Source: Epilithonimonas zeae
Lineage (GTDB): Bacteria > Bacteroidota > Bacteroidia > Flavobacteriales > Weeksellaceae
Direction: 5' to 3'
Assembly (NCBI RefSeq): GCF_023278365.1
Contig: NZ_CP075338.1
Location: 558,001-622,000 of the forward strand
DNA length: 64,000 bases
Below, piece after piece: positions 50,486 through 60,472 of this stretch. The translations under genes and the position numbers were made by a program. The notes beneath the pieces were generated by a model. That model had not been told where the DNA came from. It searched no databases and saw only the letters and a program-made list of their open reading frames with translations. How positions within the stretch are numbered: position 1 is the first letter of the stretch; each line of letters opens with the position of its first letter.

Positions 50486-51924
50486 AAAAATTGTTCATTT
50501 TACCACTATTGGTTATTTTCGCCCAAAGCTTCTTCGGACAGGCAAAAGAACTTAAACCTGAGCAAAAATATCCGGCAGATAGCTTACGTCAATGGACATC
50601 AGGATTAATGGATGAGATAAGCAAAAAACATCCGGGATTTTACAGATATACGGATAAGGAAAAATTTGGATTTTTGATTGATTCCACTCTACAGAGTATT
50701 CAGGATTCTTTAACCCAACTGCAGTATTACAGAAAATTGAAACCTTTGTTTGCTAAGATCGGGTGCCTTCATACCGGAATTGAGCTGCCGGAAGAATCTA
50801 AAACTTATCTTAATGTTTCTAATACTTTGTTGCCGTTAGAAGTTTTTGTGGATACCCAAAATCAGAAGGTATTAATCTCAAAGAATTACTCGGAAAATAA
50901 AGGTATTAAACAGGGTGCAGAGTTGGTTTCAATTAATGGATCTCCGATTTCAGAAGTATTAAAAAAGTTGCTTGATGCGATTCCATCAGACGGATATAAC
51001 CAAACGGAAAAAATTCTTTTGTTAAATTACAGATTTCCCTTTTGGTATCAGGAAATAATAGATGCGCCTAAATTTTTTAAAGTGGTTGTGAGATCAGAAG
51101 GTATTGATCACACCTTTGAGTTGAACGGTGCTTCCAAAGATGTATTTCCATCTTTGGAACAGCTTGAAAAGAACTATAATTTGCCCCTTGAGTTTGAGGT
51201 AAAAAATGGGATTGCTATTTTAAAAATTCATTCCTTTGCCGATACTGCAATAAAACAGGGTGGGCAAAATTTTAAGAAATTTGTCAAAGAAGTATTTCAG
51301 ACTCTGCAACAACAGAATATTAAGAATCTTATCATTGACGTGCGCAACAATACTGGAGGGACAGATGATAATGCAGCTTTGCTGGCCTCTTTCTTCTTCA
51401 ACAAGACATTCAGATACTGGGATAAGATCGAAGTTACAGAAGCTGTAGCTAACGAGATCAAGGGCGTCAACAAGATGTTCTACAAAAAACCTGAGGAAAA
51501 TAACGGATTGTATCTCTGGAAAAAATCCTGGATCACAAAAGAATTCGATTACTACGAACCGCAGGAACCTGCCAAGACGAATTTTAAAGGGAATAGCTAC
51601 CTGTTGACCAATGGTCTTTGCCTTTCATCCTGTGCTGATTTTACGGCTGTGATGTCATATAACAAAAAAGCGGTAGTGATTGGGCAGGAAACGGGTGGCG
51701 GTTATCAGGGCAATACAAGTGGGATGTTGAGCCAGGCTAAAATTCCGACCGGGTTGGTTATTACTATACCTTTACAGAAATACACCAATGCGGTTGATCT
51801 GGATAAAAATTTCGGCCGCGGTACAATACCGGATCACGAAACAGTAACTACATTCGAAAATTGGATAGGTAATAAGGACTTGGAACTGGATTATACCATT
51901 CAATTGATAAATATAAATAACTGA
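50482..51924 (+). CDS. S41-family C-terminal-processing-type peptidase
   Basis: 480 aa with a signal peptide (MKKLFILPLLVIFAQSFFGQ). A PDZ-like part is visible (NKGIKQGAELVSINGSPISEVLKK), then the S41 core: IKNLIIDVRNNTGGTDDNAALLASFF, catalytic Ser region TNGLCLSSCADFTAVMSY and ETGGGYQGNTSG. The Lys of the Ser-Lys dyad is not certain. It would degrade peptides or misfolded proteins in the periplasm. It overlaps the CPBP stop by 4 nt. Confidence 0.92.
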   Translation: MKKLFILPLLVIFAQSFFGQAKELKPEQKYPADSLRQWTSGLMDEISKKHPGFYRYTDKEKFGFLIDSTLQSIQDSLTQLQYYRKLKPLFAKIGCLHTGIELPEESKTYLNVSNTLLPLEVFVDTQNQKVLISKNYSENKGIKQGAELVSINGSPISEVLKKLLDAIPSDGYNQTEKILLLNYRFPFWYQEIIDAPKFFKVVVRSEGIDHTFELNGASKDVFPSLEQLEKNYNLPLEFEVKNGIAILKIHSFADTAIKQGGQNFKKFVKEVFQTLQQQNIKNLIIDVRNNTGGTDDNAALLASFFFNKTFRYWDKIEVTEAVANEIKGVNKMFYKKPEENNGLYLWKKSWITKEFDYYEPQEPAKTNFKGNSYLLTNGLCLSSCADFTAVMSYNKKAVVIGQETGGGYQGNTSGMLSQAKIPTGLVITIPLQKYTNAVDLDKNFGRGTIPDHETVTTFENWIGNKDLELDYTIQLININN

Positions 51925-52074
51925 GTTTGAATTAAGCAAAAAACATAAACGATCAAACCGGGTATGATAGGAATTATGAATGTAATAGTTCTGAAATGAT
52001 AATTGTCTTAGTTATAGAATTCATTCCATATGTTTATAAAGAACAGTATTAATTATAATTGTTTAAATAGCCTT

Positions 52075-53820
52075 ATGAAAGTATATACAGTTATTCTCAT
52101 TTTTTTGAATTTTTTACTAATACCATCAGTACAGGCTCAACAAACATTATGGGGCAGCCAACAGGAAAAGGAAAGTATGTACAGCATTCAGGATAGTGTA
52201 ATGATCCGTACAGGAGATGGCGCGGAGATTTCTGCAATAGTCGTACGCAAAAAGAATGATAATGTTCCCCGACCTGTCGTATTACAGTTCACGATCTATG
52301 TGCGGGATCAGGGACGCGATATGCAGTCGCTTAAAGAAGCTACAGATAAGGGATATGTAGGTGTTATGGCTTATACGAGAGGAAAACGCTTTAGCAAATC
52401 TGAGATTTATCCTTACGAAACCGATGGAAAAGATGCTTTTGATATCATTGACTGGATCAGCAAACAATCTTGGTGTAATGGCAAAATAGGAATGTACGGA
52501 GGAAGCTACAATGGCTTTACGCAATGGGCGGCAGCTAAAAATCTTCATCCTGCACTGAAAACGATTGTCCCTTATGTTGCCAATCGTCCCGGAATGGGAC
52601 TTCCTATGGAAAATAATATTTTTATCAATCCCAATTACGAATGGTCTTTTTACGTAGGAAACAATAAATATCTGGATAATAAAACGGGCGATGACCGCCA
52701 AAGGTTCCGAAATATGATGTTCAAATGGTGGGAAACCGGAGCTGCCTATCAAAAAATGGATAGTATTGATGGAACACCTAACCGCCTTTTTCAGCGTTGG
52801 ATAAGCCATCCTGCATTTGACACGTATTGGCAAGATATGGCTCCGTATAAGGAAGATTTTACCAAAATTAATATTCCTGTATTGGCATTTGACGGTTATT
52901 ATAATGATTCACAAAATTCAGGAATTTATTATCTGCGTGAGCTCAATAAATACAGCCCTAAGACGCCAGCTTATCTGGTGATTGGTCCTTATGGTCATTT
53001 TGGAACACAGATGGGAGGACAGGAAGTGATCAACGGATATACGATTAGTAAAAATGCTTTGTTTCCGATCAAAGATTACACCTATCAATGGCTGGATTAT
53101 ATTTTAAAAGGTGCTGAAAAACCGGCTTTTCTGAAAGATAAGATCAATTATCAGGTTATGGGGACAGATGAATGGCGAAGCGCAACTTCACTGGAGACTA
53201 TGCATAATAACTATTTGAAATTTTATTTAAGTTCTGTTAAAGTCAGAGATAACGAATATTTGCTGAGCCAAAATAAGCCTGAATCCAATAAATATTTGGT
53301 TCAGAAAATAGATTTTGCAGACCGTACAACCAACAATAATGATTATTATCCCGATCCCATTATTCGGGAAAGTGTAGCCGGTAACGGTTATGTTTTTACA
53401 AGTGAACCTTTGGATGCTATGATTGTGAACGGATCATTTCTCGGAAATATAAAACTGAGCATCAACAAAAAAGATGTGGATTTGGGGCTAACTCTTTACG
53501 AACTCACGCCCGAAGGAAAATATTTTCATCTTTCCTACTATATCGGTCGTGCAAGCTATGCCAAAGACAATTCTAAAAGACAATTGCTGACCCCGGGTAA
53601 AAAAGAAACCGTTACATTTGAAAATACACATCTGATCAGCAAACAGATGCAGAAAGGAAGCCGGCTGGTTATTGTTCTTAACATTAACAAAAACCCTTTC
53701 TCAGAACTGAATTACGGAACAGGAAAAACAGTAACCTCCGAAACCATTGCCGATGCAAAAGGGCCTTTGATTATCCATTGGTTTAATGACAGTTTTGTGG
53801 AGATTCCTGTTTTGAAATGA
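52075..53820 (+). CDS. CocE/NonD-family secreted hydrolase (X-Pro dipeptidyl-peptidase S15-like)
   Basis: 581 aa from the ATG at 52075, where the signal peptide MKVYTVILIFLNFLLIPSVQAQ begins. N-terminal S15 alpha/beta hydrolase with nucleophile elbow GMYGGSYNGFTQW and the acid in FDGYYNDSQ; His in GPYGHFG. The C-terminal PepX_C jelly-roll contains LGLTLYELTPEGKYFHLSY. It acts as a periplasmic glutaryl-7-ACA acylase/cocaine-esterase-like acylase or peptidase. Confidence 0.93.
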   Translation: MKVYTVILIFLNFLLIPSVQAQQTLWGSQQEKESMYSIQDSVMIRTGDGAEISAIVVRKKNDNVPRPVVLQFTIYVRDQGRDMQSLKEATDKGYVGVMAYTRGKRFSKSEIYPYETDGKDAFDIIDWISKQSWCNGKIGMYGGSYNGFTQWAAAKNLHPALKTIVPYVANRPGMGLPMENNIFINPNYEWSFYVGNNKYLDNKTGDDRQRFRNMMFKWWETGAAYQKMDSIDGTPNRLFQRWISHPAFDTYWQDMAPYKEDFTKINIPVLAFDGYYNDSQNSGIYYLRELNKYSPKTPAYLVIGPYGHFGTQMGGQEVINGYTISKNALFPIKDYTYQWLDYILKGAEKPAFLKDKINYQVMGTDEWRSATSLETMHNNYLKFYLSSVKVRDNEYLLSQNKPESNKYLVQKIDFADRTTNNNDYYPDPIIRESVAGNGYVFTSEPLDAMIVNGSFLGNIKLSINKKDVDLGLTLYELTPEGKYFHLSYYIGRASYAKDNSKRQLLTPGKKETVTFENTHLISKQMQKGSRLVIVLNINKNPFSELNYGTGKTVTSETIADAKGPLIIHWFNDSFVEIPVLK

Positions 53821-53876
53821 AAAACATAGCAACTATAGAAAAATTAATTATTGTGCGTCTACTATTGTACTGTAAG

Positions 53877-54061
53877 CTTTTAATACAACAACAGCATTCT
53901 TATCGTGTGGATGAAGTAAAAAAATGTTGAAAGATCCTTTGTACGCTCATTATTCCATCTTGGGTGTTGCTTATGAAGCGGGATTTAATTCAAAATCAAC
54001 ATTCAACAAGATTTTTAGAGAAGAAACGGGAATGACTCCAAGTGAGTTTCGTAAGTCCTGA
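53877..54061 (+). pseudogene. Remnant of an AraC-family gene (C-terminal HTH only)
   Basis: The second AraC HTH is readable: SILGVAYEAGFNSKSTFNKIFREETGMTPSEFRKS, with a stop at 54061. Upstream, another frame reads QQQHSYRVDEVKK and joins in register if the 7-A run at 53918-53924 had eight. No further N-terminal part could be found, so most of the gene is gone. A 45-aa ORF from 53924 is unlikely to be functional. Confidence 0.8.
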
Positions 54062-54135
54062 TCGGCAATCCGGACGTCCGAATTTATAGAAACGGTCGTC
54101 TGTACTGATTCTGTTGAGGATTTTTGCAGAAAAAA

Positions 54136-54810
54136 ATGGAATCAGTCTTACATTCTACAAACATTATTACGCACATCGTTGCAGGAACATTTGCATTGAT
54201 AATCGGATTTATAATCCTGATAAAGAAGAAAGGAACCCTTACTCATAAAAGAATTGGCAGATGGTTTTTGATCTCTATGATTTTGGTTGTTTTAACTGGA
54301 GCTGTTGGTGTTATTATTTTTAATAGAAATTTATTTTTATTAGTTCTCACGACTTTAGTAGGATATAATACCTATTCGGGGATCAGAATTATTCGGACTA
54401 AAACTAATGAACCCAAGATGGTTGATTTCTCAGCAATGATTTTTGCAGTTGTCACCACTTTATATTTTCTCTATTACCTGAAAACGATTGGCTTTTATTG
54501 GAATCCTGTTATCATATATTCTACCGTGGGATATTTATTTATGGTTATTGCTTATGATCTTCTTCGATATTTAATACCGATATCCAATTACGGAAACCTA
54601 TGGCTTTATGAACATACATGTAAAATGATCAGTGCACTTGGAGGCTTATTGTCTGCATTTGTAGGAACTATTTTACCAGATTATAAACCTTACAGCCAAT
54701 TTTTGCCGTCGGCAATAATGACAATCGTGATGATCATCTTCGTAATTATGACAAGGCAAAAACTTAAAAAGAATTCCAAGTTTATGGTAAGAGGAGGAAG
54801 AAATCAATAA
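54136..54810 (+). CDS. DUF2306-like integral membrane protein
   Basis: 224 aa from the ATG at 54136 (an in-frame TTG is at 54124). About seven hydrophobic segments; THIVAGTFALIIGFIILIKKKGTLTHKRIGRWF resembles the opening of DUF2306 proteins. Conserved His (HIVAG, HKRIGR, YEHTCKM) could bind metal or heme. The function is unknown. Confidence 0.8.
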   Translation: MESVLHSTNIITHIVAGTFALIIGFIILIKKKGTLTHKRIGRWFLISMILVVLTGAVGVIIFNRNLFLLVLTTLVGYNTYSGIRIIRTKTNEPKMVDFSAMIFAVVTTLYFLYYLKTIGFYWNPVIIYSTVGYLFMVIAYDLLRYLIPISNYGNLWLYEHTCKMISALGGLLSAFVGTILPDYKPYSQFLPSAIMTIVMIIFVIMTRQKLKKNSKFMVRGGRNQ

Positions 54811-54910
54811 AACAATCAATACGCGAAAATACTTTCCTTTATTTGACGATAAGACATACAGATAAGCTTTTTTCAAATTCCAAATGAAATCAGTTATCAA
54901 AAAAATAAAA

Positions 54911-54934
54911 AAACAACTCAAATAGGAGTTGTTT
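54911..54934. terminator. Bidirectional terminator between convergent genes
   Basis: AAACAACTC (54911-54919) and GAGTTGTTT (54926-54934), perfect 9-bp stem, with A-tract before and T-tract after. Confidence 0.85.
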
Positions 54935-55016
54935 TTTTATTAATAAGCTTCTATTAAAATTCAAATTCTACATAGATAGTCCTATTGAAAATATGATTTA
55001 TATTTTTAATATATTT

Positions 55017-55877
55017 TTACAATTTTACAATCTTCTGAACAGACGTAGTATTATCCGTAAAAATTATTTTAATGAGATAAGTTCCTTTAACATATTTGCT
55101 TAGATCGATACTTTTTGAAATTGTCGATTGGATTTTTTTGCCTGTAGAATCATAAATCTCAAAAGCCTGTGTTACTTTGTCTGTTTTTATGTAAACTCTA
55201 TCAGTTGTAGGATTGGGATAGACTTGTAAAATAGATTTATTACTATCAGAAACAGCCATTGATTGTTTTGCCTGAACTTTGAAATTATCGACGTAAATAC
55301 GATAGTTCGCATCTGCTACAAACGTAGTACCGTCAGAAGCATAGAAAGCAAACTTTACATTGCTGCTTTTATACGCAGAAACATCAATTGTTATTTTATT
55401 CCTTTCATTAGAAATAGTCATATTGGGATTGTCCCAGTTTTTTAGTTCTTGCCAGGTTGTTCCGTTATCAGTAGTTATTAGAACTTTGAATTTGTCTGTT
55501 GATACAACCTGTGGAGCAGGTCCGTTTGGATTGGTCATAAATGGACCATTGGTAGTACCATAATCAAAGGATATTTCATACTCGCCACCAGATAAATCAA
55601 AAGCATTGCTAATAGCCCAAGCAGAAACATTAGCTGTAAAAAAATTCATACATAATGACTGGTCGTTTGCAGAAGTGTTACCGAGAAAAGGTTTTTGTTG
55701 CCAATAATTGGATGATGTACCTGTAGGCCCATTTCCAACATTGGCATTGAAGGCGTAACCGATATACCAATTGGTCAATGGAAAAGTAGTAAATTCCTGA
55801 GTGTAAGGCGGAACTGTTGTTTGTGCGAAAAATGATGAAGCAATCATTGCCATTGCCAATAGATAAAATTTTTTCAT
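55017..55877 (-). CDS. T9SS-secreted protein with cleaved-adhesin-like domain
   Basis: 286 aa. Signal peptide MKKFYLLAMAMIASSFFAQ. The central beta-sandwich (about 25-200; FSYDYG-like SGGEYEISFDYGTTNGPF, FYASDGTTF) fits choice-of-anchor/MAM-like domains of outer proteins. The C-terminal 75 residues are a type A sorting domain (ILQVYPNPTTDRVYIKTD ... KGTYLIKI...QKIVKL). It is exported through the type IX system and probably cell-surface attached. Confidence 0.92.
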   Translation of the reverse strand: MKKFYLLAMAMIASSFFAQTTVPPYTQEFTTFPLTNWYIGYAFNANVGNGPTGTSSNYWQQKPFLGNTSANDQSLCMNFFTANVSAWAISNAFDLSGGEYEISFDYGTTNGPFMTNPNGPAPQVVSTDKFKVLITTDNGTTWQELKNWDNPNMTISNERNKITIDVSAYKSSNVKFAFYASDGTTFVADANYRIYVDNFKVQAKQSMAVSDSNKSILQVYPNPTTDRVYIKTDKVTQAFEIYDSTGKKIQSTISKSIDLSKYVKGTYLIKIIFTDNTTSVQKIVKL

Positions 55878-55904
55878 AGTTGTATAAAATGTTAGTTAAG
55901 ATAA

Positions 55905-55928
55905 AGCCCCATCTAGACAGACAGGGCT
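55905..55928 (-). terminator. Hairpin after the larger T9SS gene
   Basis: Minus-strand AGCCC...GGGCT stem followed by TTTATC; loop of 14 nt. It lies between the 55960 stop and the 55877 start, so the two T9SS genes may be separate units. Confidence 0.5.
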
Positions 55929-55959
55929 ATCATCATTATAAAATAATTAATTATGAAGA

Positions 55960-57780
55960 CTATTTTTTGATTAATTTCTGAGTATCCTGACTTCCATTAT
56001 CAAAAGTCATTCTGATGATATATTGACCAGTTGTAAGCTTTGATACATCAATTGTTTTAGCTGCAGATTCCATAATTTTTCTTCCGTTTATATCGAAAAT
56101 TTCAGCCGTTTTCAGATTTGACTCATTCTTGATATTTACAAAATCTTTTGTAGGATTTGGGAATATAATTGTATTGATTTTTTTATCAGTTTCAGATACT
56201 GCAAGACTTTCCTTAAGGACATTTATGGTATAATCCTCTGCCTGTCCCTGGTCATAAACTCCACAAGAATAGGTCGAATAATTAATAGCTTCTGAGATAA
56301 TCCTCATTCTTGTATTACCTAAGTTAGCAGATAATGGAACAGGAAGCTGGTAAGTAATTGTATTTCCGTTGGACGTTCTTACTCTTCCAAGTTGATAAAT
56401 CTCTCCGTCGTCACCCAGAAATCCATTTTGATTCCAGTCTATAAATGCTGTAATAGCCTGGTTTGATGAACTGTCATAAGTTTGCGCATTGATTTGGATT
56501 GGATAGGTTTTTCCTCTCTCAAGATCTGTTTTGATTCCTGAAAAATCTTCAAAAGGAACATTATCAGTGGATGCATTGTTGATAGTTCCAATTTTCACGT
56601 TATCTATTGGCATGAGGAAATTGAATTTTGGAAGGCAATAACTGTCAGTAGGATTGGTTTCAACACAGCTTCCAATCAATGTAAATACGCCGTCTGCACC
56701 ATTGGTTACTGGTTTCCAGTTGGTTTGTCCGTCTCCGCTGTAATACATTTCCTTTCCACTATTTCTGATAGAGGTTGACTCCCAAAAGGAAGCAGTGGTT
56801 TCATCATTGTTAATCACTTTTACAACAATCCAATATCTGGATCCCGTAGCACCACCTGAAAGTACCACAGGCTCGGGAAGATTGAAGGTGTTTTTTCTAA
56901 ACGTGAATCCATCTCTTACATTCAAATCGGAAACCGAGTTTGGTGTTACTCCTTCATAAGCTTTGATAGTTCCGCTTGGCAAACCATAACCATCTCTAGC
57001 CATAATGTAAATAGCAAAAGATTGGATTCCGCCTTTGTCAATAGTATTAAGAATAATATCTGTAATAGTTAGGTTGGTATGTGCTCCAACATTGAAATCA
57101 TTGGCAAGATAAAGAAGTTTTAAATCACCAGCTCCTGTTTCAAAATTATTACTAGGCGTAGATGGTGCACAAGCAGATGGATAATTTTCAACACTGTCAC
57201 TATTGCCAACAACAATGTCATCCAGAACGTTGGCTCTTCCAGTCTTCATTACCGCTTCAAAACAAATCTGAAGCTCAGAAGATTTTTCTGGTAGATTCAA
57301 AATAGCTTGTTTCCATTCTGGAACATTGAACATAAAATTTTTCAATACTTTCCACTCAGAAGTAGGAGAGACACGGTAATAAACATTTAGGATATTCTGA
57401 TAGATTCCCCAAGATTCCTGACCCATGAAAAATGAAACTGTCGGCGTTTGTAATCCTGTAATATCCATTATCGGACTTATAAGTCTAACCTTTGCATCGG
57501 GGGAATTGGCTGCAATTTGAGAACATGCATTAAGTTGCCCGGAGTGTGCATTTACGATGTTGTAATCCACACCGCCTGCTGATCCTTTTTTATAGATCCA
57601 GCCATCATAACTTGGGTAATGCCCACCGATTACCTGTTGTGTCCAACAAGAACGGCTTGGGCTGTCAGCTTCAAAAGTTTCCTTAAAAGGAAAAGAGCTT
57701 ACAGTATTACAAGTCTGGGCATTTAGATCAGCATTTGCAATAGCAAAAAATGCAATAATCCAATAATAAAGTTTCTTCAT
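55960..57780 (-). CDS. T9SS-secreted GEVED-domain protein
   Basis: 606 aa. Signal peptide to NADLNAQ. Domains: N-terminal MAM/adhesion-like region with SRSCWTQQVIGGHYPSYDGW (about 35-190), a central beta-sandwich with FETGAGDLKLLYLANDFNV, a GEVED domain (AFIDWNQNGFLGDDGEIYQLG...MRIISEAINYSTYSCGVYDQGQAEDYTINV) and a type A sorting domain (IIFPNPTKDFVNIKNE...TQKLIKK). It may bind cell-surface or matrix partners. Confidence 0.93.
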   Translation of the reverse strand: MKKLYYWIIAFFAIANADLNAQTCNTVSSFPFKETFEADSPSRSCWTQQVIGGHYPSYDGWIYKKGSAGGVDYNIVNAHSGQLNACSQIAANSPDAKVRLISPIMDITGLQTPTVSFFMGQESWGIYQNILNVYYRVSPTSEWKVLKNFMFNVPEWKQAILNLPEKSSELQICFEAVMKTGRANVLDDIVVGNSDSVENYPSACAPSTPSNNFETGAGDLKLLYLANDFNVGAHTNLTITDIILNTIDKGGIQSFAIYIMARDGYGLPSGTIKAYEGVTPNSVSDLNVRDGFTFRKNTFNLPEPVVLSGGATGSRYWIVVKVINNDETTASFWESTSIRNSGKEMYYSGDGQTNWKPVTNGADGVFTLIGSCVETNPTDSYCLPKFNFLMPIDNVKIGTINNASTDNVPFEDFSGIKTDLERGKTYPIQINAQTYDSSSNQAITAFIDWNQNGFLGDDGEIYQLGRVRTSNGNTITYQLPVPLSANLGNTRMRIISEAINYSTYSCGVYDQGQAEDYTINVLKESLAVSETDKKINTIIFPNPTKDFVNIKNESNLKTAEIFDINGRKIMESAAKTIDVSKLTTGQYIIRMTFDNGSQDTQKLIKK

Positions 57781-57911
57781 TTCTATTCAAATTTTAAACA
57801 GGACGAAAATATATCCGATTTTGATAGAAAGCAAAGATTTGAATAGCTTTATTAGAGAAAATTTATGATTTTGATAGTGGTGTTTTGTGTGTAAATATTT
57901 GAATATCAATA

Positions 57912-59048
57912 TTATATATTTTTAGCAACCTCTTTTCTTAAAACCCTTCGTATTTGCTCTTTTCTGACTGTTTTAATGAGCATAAGTACGATTATGATTG
58001 TAAAAAAAGTTGCAATAAATATAATTAATGATACATAGGTTTTATTAATTGACTGTTTTTCTAAAGCACTGTTTGCTGCCTCCTGAAGAATTAATTGATT
58101 AACTAATTTTGCCGAAGCTAGATTGCTTTCTGCAACACGTTTTTTATAAATAGATTCGTAATAGTGATGATTTTTAATGTCCTTTTGCTGTAGAAAATTT
58201 TTGGACAGTAGTGCATAAATGTCATTTTCTATATCGTCTCTGGCTGCCTGATTTTTTCTTTGCTTCAGAATTTCAAAAAGAATCACGTTTGATAAATCAG
58301 GTTTATTTTCCAAAGCCAGAATTTTGGCCTTTCCAAGTTCGATAAATGACTGTTGTAACTCTACAAATTGTGGAGGATAACGGCTAGAAGACTCCATCAT
58401 ATTGATACTCGCCAGATTGAGATTTTCCAGTGCCAACTTGGTCTGCTTTTGTTGAATCAAGGAAAATCCTTTGTTCAGATAAGCCATTTTGATGTTGATC
58501 TCTGCTAAAGGATTTTTGGATTGGAGATACTGATTGATTGCTTTGTTGAAATAAGATATAGCGATTCCACTGTCAAGACTATAGAAATAGTTCATTGCCT
58601 TGAGATAGAAAATATTTCCTTTCACCATACTAAGCGTATCCGAAATTGTGGGTGAAGATAGTAGAGCCTCAGCCTGATCCAGGTAAACTCGGGTTTTTTC
58701 ATTAAGTTGCAAAGACTGATATGTATTTCCAAGGATACCTAATATTTTGACTTTGGTAATCGCGTCACCGTTGTTATCAGCAATATCCAAAGCTTTATTG
58801 CCATATTTTATGACATCTAGCGGCTTTTGCAACATATTGGACGTGTTTGTCAATATAAATAATGACTGGAGTTTTTGCTCGTGACTTAGATTTTTTTTAT
58901 CAAACGCTGTTTTTGCAAGACGAAAAGCTTCCATAGGGTTTTGCAGCATCAGCTTTTGTGCTTTAGTCAGAATTACATCCACAGCTGGCTCATTGGCAAT
59001 TCCGAAGAATCCAAAAAACAACATCGTAATTAGAATAAATTTTTTCAT
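57912..59048 (-). CDS. TPR-repeat protein with C-terminal membrane helix
   Basis: 378 aa. Signal-like N-terminus (MKKFILITMLFFGFFGIANE). Several TPR-like helical pairs (AKTAFDKKNLSHEQKLQSLFIL, ILGNTYQSLQLNEKTRVYLDQAEALL, AYLNKGFSLIQQKQTKLALENL). A membrane helix near residues 338-360 (VSLIIFIATFFTIIIVLMLI) and a short basic cytoplasmic tail (KTVRKEQIRRVLRKEV). The layout matches the sensor half of TPR-AraC regulators but without the HTH. The ATG overlaps the upstream regulator stop by 4 nt, so they are cotranslated. Confidence 0.85.
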   Translation of the reverse strand: MKKFILITMLFFGFFGIANEPAVDVILTKAQKLMLQNPMEAFRLAKTAFDKKNLSHEQKLQSLFILTNTSNMLQKPLDVIKYGNKALDIADNNGDAITKVKILGILGNTYQSLQLNEKTRVYLDQAEALLSSPTISDTLSMVKGNIFYLKAMNYFYSLDSGIAISYFNKAINQYLQSKNPLAEINIKMAYLNKGFSLIQQKQTKLALENLNLASINMMESSSRYPPQFVELQQSFIELGKAKILALENKPDLSNVILFEILKQRKNQAARDDIENDIYALLSKNFLQQKDIKNHHYYESIYKKRVAESNLASAKLVNQLILQEAANSALEKQSINKTYVSLIIFIATFFTIIIVLMLIKTVRKEQIRRVLRKEVAKNI

Positions 59049-60472
59049 TCTTCTTTCTCTTTTAACAATTGGATGTAGCTCGCTGGTGACATTCCTGTAA
59101 CCGATTTGAAAACTGCAGCAAACGCACTGTGCGTGGAAAAACCACTTTCCTCTGCCAGATATTTGATTTTATAGCTTCTATAGATTGGTTTTTCTTTTAG
59201 TTTATTGATGATGTAATTGATTCTCAATTCATTAATATAAGCATTGAAATTTTTTTGCTTGTGTGTATTAATTGTTTCTGACAGGTATTTAGTATTGGTT
59301 TCCAGTTTTTTAGCAAGATTTTGCAATGACATGTTGGGATCGATACAATCCTCAGATTTTTCAAAATTTTGAAGTTTTTCCAATAAAATGTTTTCCGTTT
59401 TTTCCGGGATCGATTGTGGTTGTGGTACCTTTCTTTCCTTTAAAGCATTGATTTTGTTTATGAAGCTTCGATACTCTTTTATCTGAGTCGATACTTGAAA
59501 AAATCTTATTAATAATAGTGTAATGATAATTAATCCAGCAACAGTAATATAAATCAATATTCTTTTTCTGCTCTCCAACAAAGATTTTTCTTCATCCTTA
59601 TAATTGTTCTCAATAATATTGAACCACTTGTTCTTTGCAGAAAATTTTGCCTGATCTATAAGTTTTAAAATGGATTCGCTTTTATCGCTGTTCTCTTTGT
59701 AACCAATATTGGAAGGTGTTTTGGAGTAATAGGAGGCTAACAGATCGTAATATTCATATTTAAGATTGATATTGGTAGATTGTTCCAACGAATCTTCTGG
59801 TAGCGAATCTATAAGAATCTTTGCTTCTTCCTGACGGTTATTATCAATGAGAAATTTACCATAGATAATCTGAAATTCTATATCGTAATTGTAGAGTTTT
59901 TGAATTTCCTTTAAAAAATTTTCCGATGACTTGAAATCTTTTGAGCCTGCTATTGTAAATAAGCTGAGAAGATTTTCTCTTGCAATAAGCAAATTACAAG
60001 TTGTCGCTTTTTTTAATATATCAGAGAGTGAGACCGATAGATTTCTAATTTTATTTTGCTCGATTTTGTCAATTAGCTCATTTGTTTGCTGTGAAGAATT
60101 AATATCACTGTTGTTTTCATTTTTTTTAGCAAAAGGAGTTTTTATACTCAGATAGTTTAAAATATTTCTTTTGAGAATGAGAATGCCAGGCGAAAGATTT
60201 TCATCATCACTCGCGATTTTTTTCAAAGCTTCATTCAGATTATTTTGAAAAAAAAGTGATTTGATTCTGAGATAATCAGTTTTTTCTTTCTCGTCCGTAT
60301 CCAGAGCGAAGTTTTTTTCCAGATAATCTAGTGTTTCCAAAGTCTTATCCGGTTTTAGTGTCAAATCATAAGTTGCCTTTTGAAACAGTTGTTTTTTTTC
60401 AGGATCAATGGGCTTACCAAAGATAAAAATGAAAAAAAACATACAAAGAAGGAAAACGGACTTTGACACCAA
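59045..60472 (-). CDS. TPR-AraC-type membrane regulator
   Basis: 475 aa. Signal/anchor N-terminus, helical TPR-like region (about 20-280), membrane helix near 303-322 (ILIYITVAGLIIITLLLIRF), then an AraC HTH at about 375-475 (SLQNLAKKLETNTKYLSETINTHKQKNF and RSYKIKYLAEESGFSTHSAFAAVFKSVTGMSPASYIQLL). It would bind DNA from the membrane, sensing periplasmic signals via TPRs. It shares an overlapping start-stop with the TPR protein and probably controls the T9SS genes near it. Confidence 0.9.
   Translation of the reverse strand: MVSKSVFLLCMFFFIFIFGKPIDPEKKQLFQKATYDLTLKPDKTLETLDYLEKNFALDTDEKEKTDYLRIKSLFFQNNLNEALKKIASDDENLSPGILILKRNILNYLSIKTPFAKKNENNSDINSSQQTNELIDKIEQNKIRNLSVSLSDILKKATTCNLLIARENLLSLFTIAGSKDFKSSENFLKEIQKLYNYDIEFQIIYGKFLIDNNRQEEAKILIDSLPEDSLEQSTNINLKYEYYDLLASYYSKTPSNIGYKENSDKSESILKLIDQAKFSAKNKWFNIIENNYKDEEKSLLESRKRILIYITVAGLIIITLLLIRFFQVSTQIKEYRSFINKINALKERKVPQPQSIPEKTENILLEKLQNFEKSEDCIDPNMSLQNLAKKLETNTKYLSETINTHKQKNFNAYINELRINYIINKLKEKPIYRSYKIKYLAEESGFSTHSAFAAVFKSVTGMSPASYIQLLKEKEE

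Noticed and set aside
52282-52833. 183-aa minus-strand ORF over the CocE/NonD gene
   Set aside because: Lies wholly within a well-defined S15-type hydrolase on the other strand.
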